Assembly: GCA_036005065.1 (NCBI GenBank)
Contig: DASYQW010000130.1
Span: 1 to 47,242, forward strand
DNA from: Candidatus Methylomirabilota bacterium
GTDB lineage: Bacteria > Methylomirabilota > Methylomirabilia > Rokubacteriales > DASRDR01
Direction: 5' to 3'
Length of the DNA stretch: 47,242 nt
The first letter of the stretch is position 1. Each line of letters opens with the position of its first letter. Positions 1-8,698 of this stretch are shown here, one piece after another. The notes below the pieces were generated by a model. That model was given only the letters and a program-made list of their open reading frames with translations. It had not been told where the DNA came from and ran no database searches. Position numbers and translations under genes: made by a program.

Positions 1-729
1 GGCGTTGGCCTCCGGCACGTACACCGCGTCCCCCGCCTCCACCACCACGTTCTGCCGCGGGTCTCCCGTCCGCATCAGCGTGTCCAGGTCCACCGCCACC
101 GGCTGCGGCTCCCCCGCCCGCGGCCGGGCCCGCACCACGTACGCCACCCGGTCCGCGTTCTCCCGAACGCCCTTGGCCTCCGACAGGGCCCCCAGCAGCG
201 TCGTGTAGTTCGTCTTCAGCGCGAAGGATCCCGGTTGCTGCACCGCCCCCATCACCGCGAACTGCCGGCCCCGGTATTCTGTCACCGCCACGTTCACCTT
301 GGGCTGCAGCAGGTATCCCCCCCGCAGCCCGGTCTCCAGCGCCTGCTCCACCTCCTTCACCGACCGCCCCCCGACCGCCACCTCTCCCAGGAAGGGAAAG
401 GTGATCGTCCCCCCCTCGCTCACCCGCAGCGTGCGCGTCAGGTCCTCCTGGGCGTGCACCTGAATCGTGATCTGGTCGCCGGGTGCCAGCTTGTAGTCGT
501 CGGCCGCTTCCGCCGCTGGCGCGGAGAGCGAGACCGCCGGCGGCGCCGGCGCGCCGGGGCCCCGGCCAGATCCCGCCCGCGACGGGCCCGGGCCCGGCCC
601 GGGACTCCCCGCCGCCGGTGTCGCCGGCCCCGCGGGGCTCACGGCCGGGCTCGGCGTCGTGGCGCAGGCGACCGCCGCCATCAGCAGGCCGAGGAGCAGG
701 ACGGGACGCGTCCATCGGATGGATCGCAT
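1..729 (-). CDS. Polysaccharide export (Wza-type) lipoprotein, 3' end cut off by window
   Basis: The frame is open from an ATG at 729 to the window edge (243 codons). The N-terminus is a short basic stretch, a hydrophobic segment and a VAC lipobox-like site at about residues 20-22, so an outer-membrane lipoprotein is likely. A Pro/Ala/Gly-rich linker of about 40 residues follows. Next comes a polysaccharide-export domain starting near YKLAPGDQITIQV and containing FPFLGEVAVGG, then an SLBB-like segment (RQFAVMGAVQQPGSFAL) and a VVVEAGDAVYVPEA motif. Proteins of this family (Wza/GumB type) form the outer-membrane channel for capsule or exopolysaccharide. AAGGGGG lies 7 bases before the ATG. The gene sits directly behind a sigma-54 promoter at 753-768. 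Recognition is by sequence pattern; the sugar exported cannot be told. Confidence 0.88.
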   Translation of the reverse strand, partial: MRSIRWTRPVLLLGLLMAAVACATTPSPAVSPAGPATPAAGSPGPGPGPSRAGSGRGPGAPAPPAVSLSAPAAEAADDYKLAPGDQITIQVHAQEDLTRTLRVSEGGTITFPFLGEVAVGGRSVKEVEQALETGLRGGYLLQPKVNVAVTEYRGRQFAVMGAVQQPGSFALKTNYTTLLGALSEAKGVRENADRVAYVVRARPRAGEPQPVAVDLDTLMRTGDPRQNVVVEAGDAVYVPEANA

Positions 730-752
730 GGGACACCCCCTTGCCTGGGTCG

Positions 753-768
753 AGCAAGACGGGTGCCA
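753..768 (-). promoter_or_regulatory. Sigma-54 (-24/-12) promoter of the polysaccharide-export gene
   Basis: Read on the minus strand the site is TGGCAC, five bases (CCGTC), then TTGCT, a full match to the RpoN consensus TGGCAC-N5-TTGCW. GG and GC are separated by the required 10 bases. The predicted start near 742 gives a leader of about 13 bases that begins with the AAGGGGG ribosome-binding site of the gene starting at 729. rpoN itself is in this window at 12571-14013. An enhancer-binding protein would be needed; none is encoded here and I could not identify its binding site. Confidence 0.82.
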
Positions 769-913
769 TGCCAGGACGCCGGTGACGCCGCTCCCACCGG
801 GCGGCCGCCCCGACGGAATGCACATTTTGCCGCTCGGAGCGCAGAAGGCGGCGGGCCGGCGATGCGGGCGGGTGGACCCGAGCCGCGAGCCGAGCAGCCC
901 TAGGCCGGGATTA

Positions 914-935
914 TTCGCGAGGCATGCCTCTCGAA
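914..935. terminator. 22-bp dyad after the UPF0182 gene, terminator-like
   Basis: GAGGCATGCCTC (919-930) is a perfect palindrome, extended on both sides by TTCG/CGAA with one mismatched pair. It begins 30 bases beyond the stop of the UPF0182 gene on the minus strand. There is no T-run, only GAATAATCC, so it may be a weak terminator or a protein-binding dyad. The rest of 730-964 holds the sigma-54 promoter, a GC-rich stretch and a partial copy (829-841, GCCGCTCGGAGCG) of the repeat described at 45111; I see no gene there. Confidence 0.4.
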
Positions 936-964
936 GCGGCGCGGGTGACGACGGGCTGCGGCGG

Positions 965-3706
965 TCATCGGCCCGGCTGGCCCGGCTGGCTCCGGTCGCG
1001 CAGCGTCCGGAGTGCCTCTTCGAGCCGCTTCTGGGCCTCCCCATAGGCGGTCCAGTCGCCGCGCCGGAGCGACTCCTGGGCGCGCGTCCACGCCTCCCAG
1101 GCCCGCCCGACGACGGCGTCGAGCCCGGCGGCGCCGGGCGGTGTCGGCGGCGCGTCGGGGGCTCGCGCGATCACCGCCGCGGGCCGGCGCCCGAAGATCG
1201 CCTGGAGCGAGGCGTCCAGCGAGTCCTCCATGGCGATCTGGTTCCCGTAGGCGACGAACACCCGCTTGAGCTCGGGGATGGAGCCTTTCTCGGCCCCCAG
1301 GTACATGGGCTCGACGTAGATGAGCGACTCCTCGATGGGAATGGCCAGGAGACTGCCGCGGATCACGGCCGAGCCCCGCTGGTTCCACAACGTGAGCTGC
1401 TGCGAGATCACGGGGTCCTGGTCGATCCGGGCGGCGATCTGCCGCGGCCCGTAGACGAGCCGCTGCTTGGGAAAGAGGAAGGCCGTCAGGCGCCCGTAGT
1501 GCTCGCCGTCCGCCCGCGCGCCCAGCCAGGCGATCATGTTGTCCCGGCGGAGCGGGGTGAAGAGCGTCAGGAGGACGAACTCCTCGCGGGCCTCGCCCGG
1601 CAGCCGCATGATCGTGTAGTAGGGCTCCATGTCGCGCTCGCGCCCGCTCTCCTGGCGGCGCGGGATCGACCACAGGTCTTCCTTGTTGTAAAAGACCCGC
1701 GGGTCCTGCATGTGGTAGGTCGCGTACATGCGGGCCTGAATGGTGAACAGGCCGGCCGGGTAGCGGACGTGGGCGCGGAGGTCGGCCGGCATCTCGCCGA
1801 GCGGTCGGAACAGACCGGGAAACGCCCGGGCATAGGCGCGGACCAGCGGGTCGCGCTCGTCCGCGAGGTAGAAGGTCACCGTTCCGTGGTAGGCGTCCAC
1901 CACGGCCTTCACCGAGTTCCGCACGTAGTTGCCGAAGCCGGTCACCCGCTCCGAATAGGGGAAGCGGTCGGTGGCCGTGTAGGCGTCGACGATCCAGACG
2001 AGGGTCCCGTCGTCACGGATCACCAGGTAGGGGTCGGCGTCGAAGCGCAGGAACGGCGCGATGCGCCGGACGCGCTCGCCGACCTGCCGGTAGTACATCG
2101 CCCGGCTCTCGGGGGTGATCTCGTCGCTCAGCAGGATCCGGTACGACGCGAACCGCAGCGACAGCAGGAGCCGCCGCCAGAAGCTTCCCACCGGCACGCC
2201 CCCCCGGCCCTGGTAGGTGGTGTACACGTTCTCGTCGCCCGCCGGGTAGTCGATCTCCTGCGACCGCGTGCGCACGAAGACGTAGTCGTTGGCGATCTCG
2301 CCGTAATAGATCTCCGGGCGGGTGACGCGCAGCGAGACGGAGGACGCGGGCGGGATGTCCCGGATGAACAGCTCGGGGAGTCCTTCCGAAGTCACGCGGT
2401 TGACCGGCCCCACCACGGCCCCGTAGCCGTGCGTGTACTGGAGGTGCTCGTTGATCCACTGGCGATCCGTGTCGCGCCCCTGGGGGTCCCGGGGCAGGTT
2501 CTGGTAGGAGAGCTCCCGCGCGGAGAGCATGACTTGCCGGTACTCGCGGTCGATCAGGTAGCGGTCGTTGTCCACGTCGACGAAGCGGTAGTAGGTCCGG
2601 ATCTCCTGGAGCTGGGCGAAGGTCGCCAGGGCCGGCCCGTGGTCCCACAGGCGGATGTTCCGCAAGGTCGGCGCGTTCCGGGCCAGGTCGGCCGGCTCGA
2701 GCGATTCCCGGACCGGGAACTCGCGCTCCTCGATCCGGTCCAGCCCGAAGGCCTGTCGGGTGAGCCGGATGTGGTGGGCGATGAACGGGCTCTCGGCCAC
2801 CAGCGCGTTCGGCGCGACCCGCAGGCGCTGCACCAGCGCCGGATAGGCCCAGACCCCGACCAGCCAGCCGAGCGCCAGCACCACCAGCCCCGCGAATACG
2901 GGACGCGCCCCTCGGCGCAGGATCTGGACCAGCGCCGCGATCCCGCACAGCGCGGCCAGCGCCGCCAGGACCGACAGCGCGGGCAGGGTCGCGTGGACGT
3001 CGGTGTACGTCGCTCCGAAGACCGCCCCGCGGTGGGAATAGAGGAGCTCGAACCGGTCGAGGTAGAAGTCGACGGCCTTGGCGAAGAGCAGGAGCGCGGC
3101 CAGCGCCAGGAGGTGCACGCGCGCGCGAGCCGTGATCACCGGGCCGCGGGCGGTCAGAACGAGGACGCGGCCCAGGAAGTAGAGCAATGCGGTGGTCAAG
3201 AGCGTGACGCCGCCGAGCAGGAACACCCAGTCGAGCCCGTAGCGCCACAGAGGCAGGCGAAAGACGTAAAAGCCGATGTCCCGGTTGAAGATGGGGTCCG
3301 CGATGCCGAAGGGCTGGGCGTTGCGGAAGGCCAGGAGCGTCTGCCACTCGCTGCTCGCCGACAGGCCGAAGATCACGGCGAGCGCGACGGTGACGGGCAC
3401 CAGCGCTCGCCGGAGCAGCGGCTCCAGGATGACGCGGCTCGGCAGCCCGAGCGGCTCCTCGAGCTCCCAGAAGACGTCGGGGGGACGCGCGTAGGCGGCC
3501 GCGCGCAGATTCGCTCCCAGGAAGGCGAAGCTCACGAGGCCCACCACCAGGAAGAGCGCCCCCCGGAGGCCCACCACCCCGAGGAACACGCCCTCGTAGC
3601 CCACCTCCTGGAACCAGAGCCAGTCCGTGTAGAACGGTACGGCCTCGAGGAGCAGGAAGAGGGCGACCAGCGCGATCACGAGGAGCGTGCCGCGCGAGGT
3701 CCTCAC
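965..3706 (-). CDS. UPF0182 family integral membrane protein
   Basis: 913 residues from a GTG at 3706. The GTG overlaps the TGA of the upstream glycosyltransferase gene (GTGA) and is preceded by CCTGGAGAG. About seven hydrophobic segments occupy roughly the first 300 residues, for example VIALVALFLLLEAVPF and LFLVVGLVSFAFL. A large soluble domain follows with family signatures such as RYYRQVGERVRRIAPFL-like and NMIAWLGAR segments. The tail is rich in Ala, Arg and Pro. Length and layout match UPF0182 (PF03699), a conserved family without an established function, common in actinobacteria, cyanobacteria and deep-branching diderms. The reading frame can be extended upstream to 4132, but that part only overlaps the glycosyltransferase gene. 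Its position at the end of the metK-ahcY-glycosyltransferase run suggests an envelope role; this is inference. Confidence 0.87.
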   Translation of the reverse strand: MRTSRGTLLVIALVALFLLLEAVPFYTDWLWFQEVGYEGVFLGVVGLRGALFLVVGLVSFAFLGANLRAAAYARPPDVFWELEEPLGLPSRVILEPLLRRALVPVTVALAVIFGLSASSEWQTLLAFRNAQPFGIADPIFNRDIGFYVFRLPLWRYGLDWVFLLGGVTLLTTALLYFLGRVLVLTARGPVITARARVHLLALAALLLFAKAVDFYLDRFELLYSHRGAVFGATYTDVHATLPALSVLAALAALCGIAALVQILRRGARPVFAGLVVLALGWLVGVWAYPALVQRLRVAPNALVAESPFIAHHIRLTRQAFGLDRIEEREFPVRESLEPADLARNAPTLRNIRLWDHGPALATFAQLQEIRTYYRFVDVDNDRYLIDREYRQVMLSARELSYQNLPRDPQGRDTDRQWINEHLQYTHGYGAVVGPVNRVTSEGLPELFIRDIPPASSVSLRVTRPEIYYGEIANDYVFVRTRSQEIDYPAGDENVYTTYQGRGGVPVGSFWRRLLLSLRFASYRILLSDEITPESRAMYYRQVGERVRRIAPFLRFDADPYLVIRDDGTLVWIVDAYTATDRFPYSERVTGFGNYVRNSVKAVVDAYHGTVTFYLADERDPLVRAYARAFPGLFRPLGEMPADLRAHVRYPAGLFTIQARMYATYHMQDPRVFYNKEDLWSIPRRQESGRERDMEPYYTIMRLPGEAREEFVLLTLFTPLRRDNMIAWLGARADGEHYGRLTAFLFPKQRLVYGPRQIAARIDQDPVISQQLTLWNQRGSAVIRGSLLAIPIEESLIYVEPMYLGAEKGSIPELKRVFVAYGNQIAMEDSLDASLQAIFGRRPAAVIARAPDAPPTPPGAAGLDAVVGRAWEAWTRAQESLRRGDWTAYGEAQKRLEEALRTLRDRSQPGQPGR

Positions 3707-4596
3707 GGTCGCTCTCCAGGCGCCGGGATCGCTCGAGCCCGGGACGCGAGCGGGACCTCGGCGCCGGCCGGACGGCTCCCCGGCCCGGCTGGTGATCCCC
3801 CCCGCTCCTCGGCGATCTCGTAGGAGAGGCGCCGCCGCACCATCCACCGCACGGCCCACAGGTCGGCGAGCCCGGCCCACAGACGGGTCCAGTTCCCGTA
3901 CTTGGACCGGCCGGCGCGCCGCGGCCGGTGGCGCACCGGTACCTCGGCCACCCGGAACCCCTCCGCCTGGAGAAGTGCCGGCAGGAAACGATGCATGCCG
4001 CGGTAGAGCGGAAGCCGGGTGACCGCCGTCCGTCGGAAGACCTTCAGCATGCAGCCGGTATCGTGGATGCCGTCGTGGGTCACGCGTCGGCGCACGGCGT
4101 TCGCCACCCGGGATGCCAGGCGCTTCGTCCACGGGTCTCGCCGCTCCACGCGCCAGCCACAGACGGCGTCGTACGGACCCAGGGCGGCCAGGAGTGTCGG
4201 GATGTCGCGGGGGTCGTTCTGGAGGTCGGCGTCCAGGGTCGCCACGAGGTCGCCGCGCGCCGCCCGGAAGCCGGCGGCGAGCGCAGCCGTCTGGCCCGCG
4301 TTTCGGCGGAAGCGGAGGACCCGCACCCGGGGATCGGCCGTGGCCAGGGCGGCCAGGGCCGCGAAGGTCCCGTCGGTGGAGCCGTCGTCGACGAAGATGA
4401 TCTCGAAGGACCGGCCCAACGGCTCCAGGACCTCCACGACCTCGCGGTAGCAGGCCTCGACGTTCGGCTCCTCGTCGTACGCCGGGATGATCACCGACAG
4501 CCCGGGCTCGCCCTCGGCCGCACGCGCCGGCAGTCGCCCGACCGCCCCGGGGGCGAGAGGTGCCGGCCGCGCGCGTCCGTCAGGTGGCTCGCCCAC
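3703..4596 (-). CDS. Family 2 glycosyltransferase (DPM1/ArnC-like)
   Basis: 297 residues. The GT-A fold is clear: LSVIIPAYDEEPNVEACY at about 33-50, EIIFVDDGSTDGT (nucleotide binding) at about 64-76, and the metal-binding DxD in TLDADLQNDP at about 120-129. The motifs resemble polyprenyl-phosphate mannosyl/glucosyl transferases. There are no obvious C-terminal membrane helices, so the protein is probably peripheral. The start is a GTG at 4596 whose G is shared with the TAG stop of the gene before it; no good Shine-Dalgarno is visible, so translation is probably coupled. The upstream neighbour is a GT39-like membrane transferase that would use a lipid-linked sugar. A GT2 making polyprenyl-phosphate sugar next to it is the classic ArnC/ArnT arrangement, but the sugar is unknown. 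Confidence 0.88.
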   Translation of the reverse strand: MGEPPDGRARPAPLAPGAVGRLPARAAEGEPGLSVIIPAYDEEPNVEACYREVVEVLEPLGRSFEIIFVDDGSTDGTFAALAALATADPRVRVLRFRRNAGQTAALAAGFRAARGDLVATLDADLQNDPRDIPTLLAALGPYDAVCGWRVERRDPWTKRLASRVANAVRRRVTHDGIHDTGCMLKVFRRTAVTRLPLYRGMHRFLPALLQAEGFRVAEVPVRHRPRRAGRSKYGNWTRLWAGLADLWAVRWMVRRRLSYEIAEERGGSPAGPGSRPAGAEVPLASRARAIPAPGERP

Positions 4597-6143
4597 TAAT
4601 AGGAGAGGGCGCCGGGCGGCGGAGCCAGGCCACGGAACCCGTAGCCCCGGTAGATGGCCACGGTGCGGACCAGGAGACCCCGCCGGCGCACGTCCACCCT
4701 GAACGGGCCCTCGATCCGGTCGAACGCACCGACGATACGCGTGTCGAGGCTACCCACATTCTCCTGCACGTAGATCGCGTCCCATTGCCGATGCCGCTCG
4801 GGCCCCTCCCAGAAGTCGTACTGGTTCAGCCGCCGGCCCAGGTTCACATTATACGCGGGCGGATGCCCCTCCACGTAGAACGCGAGTTCGCTGGTGACCT
4901 GATAGCGCTCGGCCAGGAGGAACGTCCGCTCGGGAGCCGGCATCGCGCGACGGTGGGCCCCGACGAGGGCGCCCAGCTCACGCCAGCCCCGGAGCCGCAG
5001 CGTCGGATCCAGACGCCCTGGCACGCCCAGGAGCTCGGTGACGTGTCCGAGCGCGCTCACCCCGAGGGCGAGCCCGGCCGCGGCCAGGAGGAACGCGGTC
5101 TGAGCGCGGCGTCCCGCCGGCCCGAGCCGCCGCCGGCGCTCGAGCAGCGCCCCGGCCGCCACCAGGGCGAGCGACGGGTAAGCCGGCGCCGGCCAGTTGG
5201 CCTGGATCTTCCCCTGGAGCGAGAGCAGGAGGTAGAAGGCGATGACGGGGACGCCGAAGGCGGTGAGGAAACGGTAGGGCTCGCGCCGCCGGACCAGGCC
5301 CTCCCGGATTCCGTACCAGGCCGCCCAGGCGAGGAGGCCGGCGATCAGCGGCGTCAGGATCCCGAGCTGGACCCCCACGAACTCGACCAGCTCCACCACG
5401 GTCAAGCCGGCGCCCCGGCCCTGACTCGCCACGTGGCGCGCGGAGACCCAGCCATGCTGCGCGTTCCACACCACGGGGGGCAGGCTGAGGACGAGCGCGA
5501 CAGCGGCCCCGAGATAGGGCCCGGGCCGGCCCAGCCAGGCCCGCGCCTCGGGAGCCCGCCAGAGGTAGAGGACGAGCCCGGGCAGGATGAAGAGCATCGA
5601 GTACTTGGCGAGGATGCCCAGGCCCACCGCGGCCCCGGCCAGGATCCAGTCGGCGCCGCCTCGGGCCAGTGCCCGGTAGAGGAAGAGGAGGGCCAGCGTC
5701 CAGCAGACGAGGAACGGCGGGTCGATGGTCATCAGCAGGCTGCCCGCCCAGAACAGGGGCGTGAGCTGGAGGCCCACGACCGCCAGCAGGCCGGCTCGCG
5801 GGTCCGGGAACGTCTCTCGGCCGAGACGGTAGACCACCAGGCCGCCGGCGACGCTCAGCAGGACGGCTCCCAGCCGGATGCTCAGCTCGGAGGTGCCGAA
5901 GGTCGCCGTGAGCGCGTAGATCACGTAGGCGACCAGCGGTCCCTTCGAGTAGTAGGACAGGTCAGGCCGGCGCGACCACTCCCAGTAGTGCGCCTCGTCG
6001 GGCGAGAGATCCAGCCCGGCCACCACCAGGTAAATGACTCGCAGCGCGGTGAGCAGCGCCAGGACGACCAGGAGCCAGCGCGCCACGGTCCGGTCGTCCG
6101 GCACGATGCTCGCCGGCGGGCCGGCGGGCGCGCCTCCCGTCAC
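4596..6143 (-). CDS. GT39/ArnT-like membrane glycosyltransferase
   Basis: About 515 residues with 10-12 hydrophobic segments. The first periplasmic loop carries SPDEAHYWEWSRRPDLSYYS, the conserved acidic motif of the PMT/ArnT (GT39/GT83) superfamily, followed by KGPLVAYVIY. The frame is LVVLALLTALRVIYLVV, then that motif, then an alternating membrane part and a smaller C-terminal domain of about 150 residues. Members transfer a sugar from polyprenyl phosphate to a lipid or protein at the outer face of the inner membrane. I chose the GTG at 6143 because it overlaps the TGA of the PHP gene as GTGA; the GTG at 6176 is an alternative adding 11 residues. The GT2 gene immediately downstream probably makes the donor. 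Acceptor unknown. Confidence 0.85.
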   Translation of the reverse strand: MTGGAPAGPPASIVPDDRTVARWLLVVLALLTALRVIYLVVAGLDLSPDEAHYWEWSRRPDLSYYSKGPLVAYVIYALTATFGTSELSIRLGAVLLSVAGGLVVYRLGRETFPDPRAGLLAVVGLQLTPLFWAGSLLMTIDPPFLVCWTLALLFLYRALARGGADWILAGAAVGLGILAKYSMLFILPGLVLYLWRAPEARAWLGRPGPYLGAAVALVLSLPPVVWNAQHGWVSARHVASQGRGAGLTVVELVEFVGVQLGILTPLIAGLLAWAAWYGIREGLVRRREPYRFLTAFGVPVIAFYLLLSLQGKIQANWPAPAYPSLALVAAGALLERRRRLGPAGRRAQTAFLLAAAGLALGVSALGHVTELLGVPGRLDPTLRLRGWRELGALVGAHRRAMPAPERTFLLAERYQVTSELAFYVEGHPPAYNVNLGRRLNQYDFWEGPERHRQWDAIYVQENVGSLDTRIVGAFDRIEGPFRVDVRRRGLLVRTVAIYRGYGFRGLAPPPGALSY

Positions 6144-7372
6144 TGGCGAACGGAGATCGCGTTGGAGAAGATCCACGGCATCCGCCGGGCCATCCCGATC
6201 GGGAACAGGTTCACGTGGAGATCGACCTCCACGCGATAGACGCCCGGGCCCGTCACGGGGATCCGGACCGACGCCCCGCCGGGGCCCTCGTGAGTCACCT
6301 CGCCGTCCCGCACGAGCCGCACCACGCTCTCGCCGACGGGCGGCACCCGGACCTCGAAGACCAGACCCTCCGCGAAGCGCATGGTCTCGCCCATGAGGGC
6401 CACCCCGCCGGAATGGCGCGCCACGAACCGGAATCCCTCGGCCGGGGCGAAGCCGTCGAACGCGTTGTAGAAGTGACCCGCCCGCATGGCACGGTACACC
6501 CGCAAGCGATCCGCCTCATCTCGCTCGAGCGGGTCCCGGGTGACGAAGTGGAGCCGGCCGAGCCGGAAAGCCGTCTCGTGCGACGGGAAGCGGACCCCCG
6601 TCTCCTCGGTCAGCGCGATTCCGCCGTGGGCGTCGAGCCCGAGGACGCCGATCGTCGGGCGCTCGCGCGCCATGCGGTCCCACAGCCCGATCCCCGGCCG
6701 AGGCCAGTGGATCACGGATAGCGTCGCCATGACCGGGTTGGCCGGATACGCCAGGAGTCCCACGGCCTGTCGGTAAAGGGGCGCGGCCACGACCTGGTCG
6801 AAGACGTCCATCACCTCGATCCCGTCCACCGACGGGATCGCATCCCGCCATCCGAGCCGGGGATGATCGGGGTGCGCCAGGAGGACGATCGCCTCGACGC
6901 TCCGGTAGTGCGCGAGGAGGGCGTTGACGGACACCTCCCGGGCCTTGACCGCCAGGTCGGCGGGTGGATCGAGGACCAACAGATACCCCGAGCCCGTCGT
7001 GACCTCGGCCCCGACCAGAACCAGCGTCGGCCCGTACCAGCGCTCCTTGCCCTCGGCGAGCGGCGCCAGCGTGTTGTGGTCGGTGAGGAGCACGACCCGC
7101 ACACCCACCCGCGCCGCCGCCGCCGCGATCTCCTCGACGCTGCCCTGCCCATCGTGGGAATACGCCGAGTGAACGTGCAGCACGGCGGAGTATTCGGCCA
7201 GGTCCGACGGGGGAGGCCACCCGGGCGGGCTCGGCAGCGGCCCGAGCCGGGCCGCGCCCGCGTACCCGGCCAGGAGCAGCCCGACCAGGACCCCGCCGAT
7301 GAGGAGCCGGCGGCGCCCCCGCCCCGCTTTCCCAGGCGCATCAGGGCGGGACGCCTGAGGGACGCGGCTCAG
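6140..7372 (-). CDS. Membrane-anchored PHP-domain phosphoesterase-like protein
   Basis: 410 residues if translation begins at CTG 7372. A basic N-terminus and a single hydrophobic helix ([16 protein letters not shown]) are followed by a PHP domain. Metal-binding motifs are [27 protein letters not shown] and LGLDAHGG. The C-terminal 100 residues look like a beta-sandwich ([24 protein letters not shown]). PHP domains bind up to three metals and hydrolyse phosphoesters; the substrate here is unknown. No ATG, GTG or TTG occurs in frame between the ahcY stop and the catalytic core except a GTG inside the first metal motif region. The CTG at 7372 overlaps the ahcY TGA as CTGA, the same arrangement as kdsD in this window. 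No clear Shine-Dalgarno is seen, so the exact start is uncertain. Confidence 0.8.
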   Translation of the reverse strand: MSRVPQASRPDAPGKAGRGRRRLLIGGVLVGLLLAGYAGAARLGPLPSPPGWPPPSDLAEYSAVLHVHSAYSHDGQGSVEEIAAAAARVGVRVVLLTDHNTLAPLAEGKERWYGPTLVLVGAEVTTGSGYLLVLDPPADLAVKAREVSVNALLAHYRSVEAIVLLAHPDHPRLGWRDAIPSVDGIEVMDVFDQVVAAPLYRQAVGLLAYPANPVMATLSVIHWPRPGIGLWDRMARERPTIGVLGLDAHGGIALTEETGVRFPSHETAFRLGRLHFVTRDPLERDEADRLRVYRAMRAGHFYNAFDGFAPAEGFRFVARHSGGVALMGETMRFAEGLVFEVRVPPVGESVVRLVRDGEVTHEGPGGASVRIPVTGPGVYRVEVDLHVNLFPIGMARRMPWIFSNAISVRQ

Positions 7373-8634
7373 GTCCCGTGCGTCCAGGACGACAGATACG
7401 ACTGTTGCGCCGCGGTCAGCCGGTCGATCTCGACGCCCATTGACGCGAGCTTCAGGCGGGCGATGGCACGATCGATGTCCTGCGGCACGCGGTAGACCCG
7501 GCGTTCCAGGCGCCCCCGCTCGCGCACCAGGTGCTCGACCGACAGGGCCTGGTTCGCGAAGGACATGTCCATGACGGCCGCGGGGTGCCCTTCGGCGGCG
7601 GCCAGGTTGATGAGCCGGCCCTCGGCGAGCACGTACAGCCGGCGGCCGTCCTTCTGCGTGAACTCCTCGACGAGCGGGCGCACGGTCCGGCGCGACTGGC
7701 TGTGCTGCTCCAGCGCCTCCAGGTCGATCTCCACGTTGAAGTGCCCGGAGTTCGCCAGGATCGCCCCGTCCTTCATCCGCTCGAAGTGCTCGGCGCGGAT
7801 GACGCCGGTGTTCCCGCTCACGGTGACGAAGACGTCGGCCTGGGCAGCCGCCTCCGTCATCGGCAGGACCTCGAACCCTTCCATGACGGCTTCGAGCGCC
7901 CGCAGCGGATCGACCTCGGTGACGAGGACTCGCGCCCCCATGCCGTGGGCGCGCGCGGCCAGCCCGCGGCCGCACATCCCGTACCCCGCCACCGCCACCA
8001 CCCGACCGGCCAGCAGGATGTTGGTCGCCCGCAGGATGCCGTCCAGCGTCGACTGCCCCGTCCCGTAGCGGTTGTCGAAGAGGTGCTTGGTGTCGGCGTC
8101 GTTCACCGCGATGATGGGGAAGGCCAGCACGCCTTCGCGCTCCATGGCCCGCAGTCGGATGACGCCGGTGGTCGTCTCCTCGGTGCCGCCCACGATTTCG
8201 GCGATCAGATCCTTGCGATCCCCGTGGAGCGTGGAGATGAGGTCGGCGCCGTCGTCCATGGTCACCTGCGGTCGGGTGGCCAGCACCGCCTGGATGTGGC
8301 GGTAGTACCGCTCGCTGTCCTCCCCCTTCTGGGCGAAGACCGGTACCCCGTGCTCCTTCACCAGGGCGGCCGCCACGTCATCCTGGGTCGACAGGGGGTT
8401 GGACGCGCACAGGGCCACCGAGGCCCCACCCGCCTCGAGCGTCAGGGCCAGGACCGCCGTCTCCGTCGTCACGTGGAGGCAGGCACCGATCCGGATGCCC
8501 CGGAGGGGCTGCTCGCGCCCGAACCGCTCCCGGACCTGGCGGAGCACGGGCATCGCCATCTCGGCCCACTCGATCCGATGCTGGCCGGCCGCGGCCAGGC
8601 CCAGGTCCTTCGCGTCATGCTGGGTCGTCGTCAC
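7369..8634 (-). CDS. ahcY: Adenosylhomocysteinase
   Basis: 421 residues from a GTG at 8634, 8 bases after AAGGGA. The enzyme hydrolyses S-adenosylhomocysteine to adenosine and homocysteine in the cytoplasm, using bound NAD. Substrate-domain motifs are [19 protein letters not shown] and [18 protein letters not shown]. The Rossmann glycine motif is [12 protein letters not shown]. The C-terminus ends YLSSWTHGT instead of the KPDHYRY tail of the longer enzyme, and the roughly 40-residue insert is absent, so this is the short archaeal/Thermotoga-like type. It lies 64 bases downstream of metK, so synthesis of SAM and removal of its by-product are probably co-expressed. Confidence 0.96.
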   Translation of the reverse strand: MTTTQHDAKDLGLAAAGQHRIEWAEMAMPVLRQVRERFGREQPLRGIRIGACLHVTTETAVLALTLEAGGASVALCASNPLSTQDDVAAALVKEHGVPVFAQKGEDSERYYRHIQAVLATRPQVTMDDGADLISTLHGDRKDLIAEIVGGTEETTTGVIRLRAMEREGVLAFPIIAVNDADTKHLFDNRYGTGQSTLDGILRATNILLAGRVVAVAGYGMCGRGLAARAHGMGARVLVTEVDPLRALEAVMEGFEVLPMTEAAAQADVFVTVSGNTGVIRAEHFERMKDGAILANSGHFNVEIDLEALEQHSQSRRTVRPLVEEFTQKDGRRLYVLAEGRLINLAAAEGHPAAVMDMSFANQALSVEHLVRERGRLERRVYRVPQDIDRAIARLKLASMGVEIDRLTAAQQSYLSSWTHGT

Positions 8635-8698
8635 GGTCTTGTCCCTTCTCGGTACGGGCTACGCGTGGTGGACGGGGAAGGACGGATGCCGACCCGTG

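Noticed and set aside
659-3823. Long open plus-strand frame of over 1000 codons antisense to the UPF0182 gene, and similar ones opposite leuS, pyrG, uvrC, uvrB and others
   Set aside because: Very GC-rich codons leave the antisense frames open by chance. They lack ribosome-binding sites and recognisable domains, while the minus-strand genes have clear family motifs.
3707-4132. N-terminal extension of the UPF0182 frame to 4132
   Set aside because: It only overlaps the GT2 gene out of frame, has no hydrophobic or conserved content, and GTG 3706 has a ribosome-binding site and the usual GTGA coupling.
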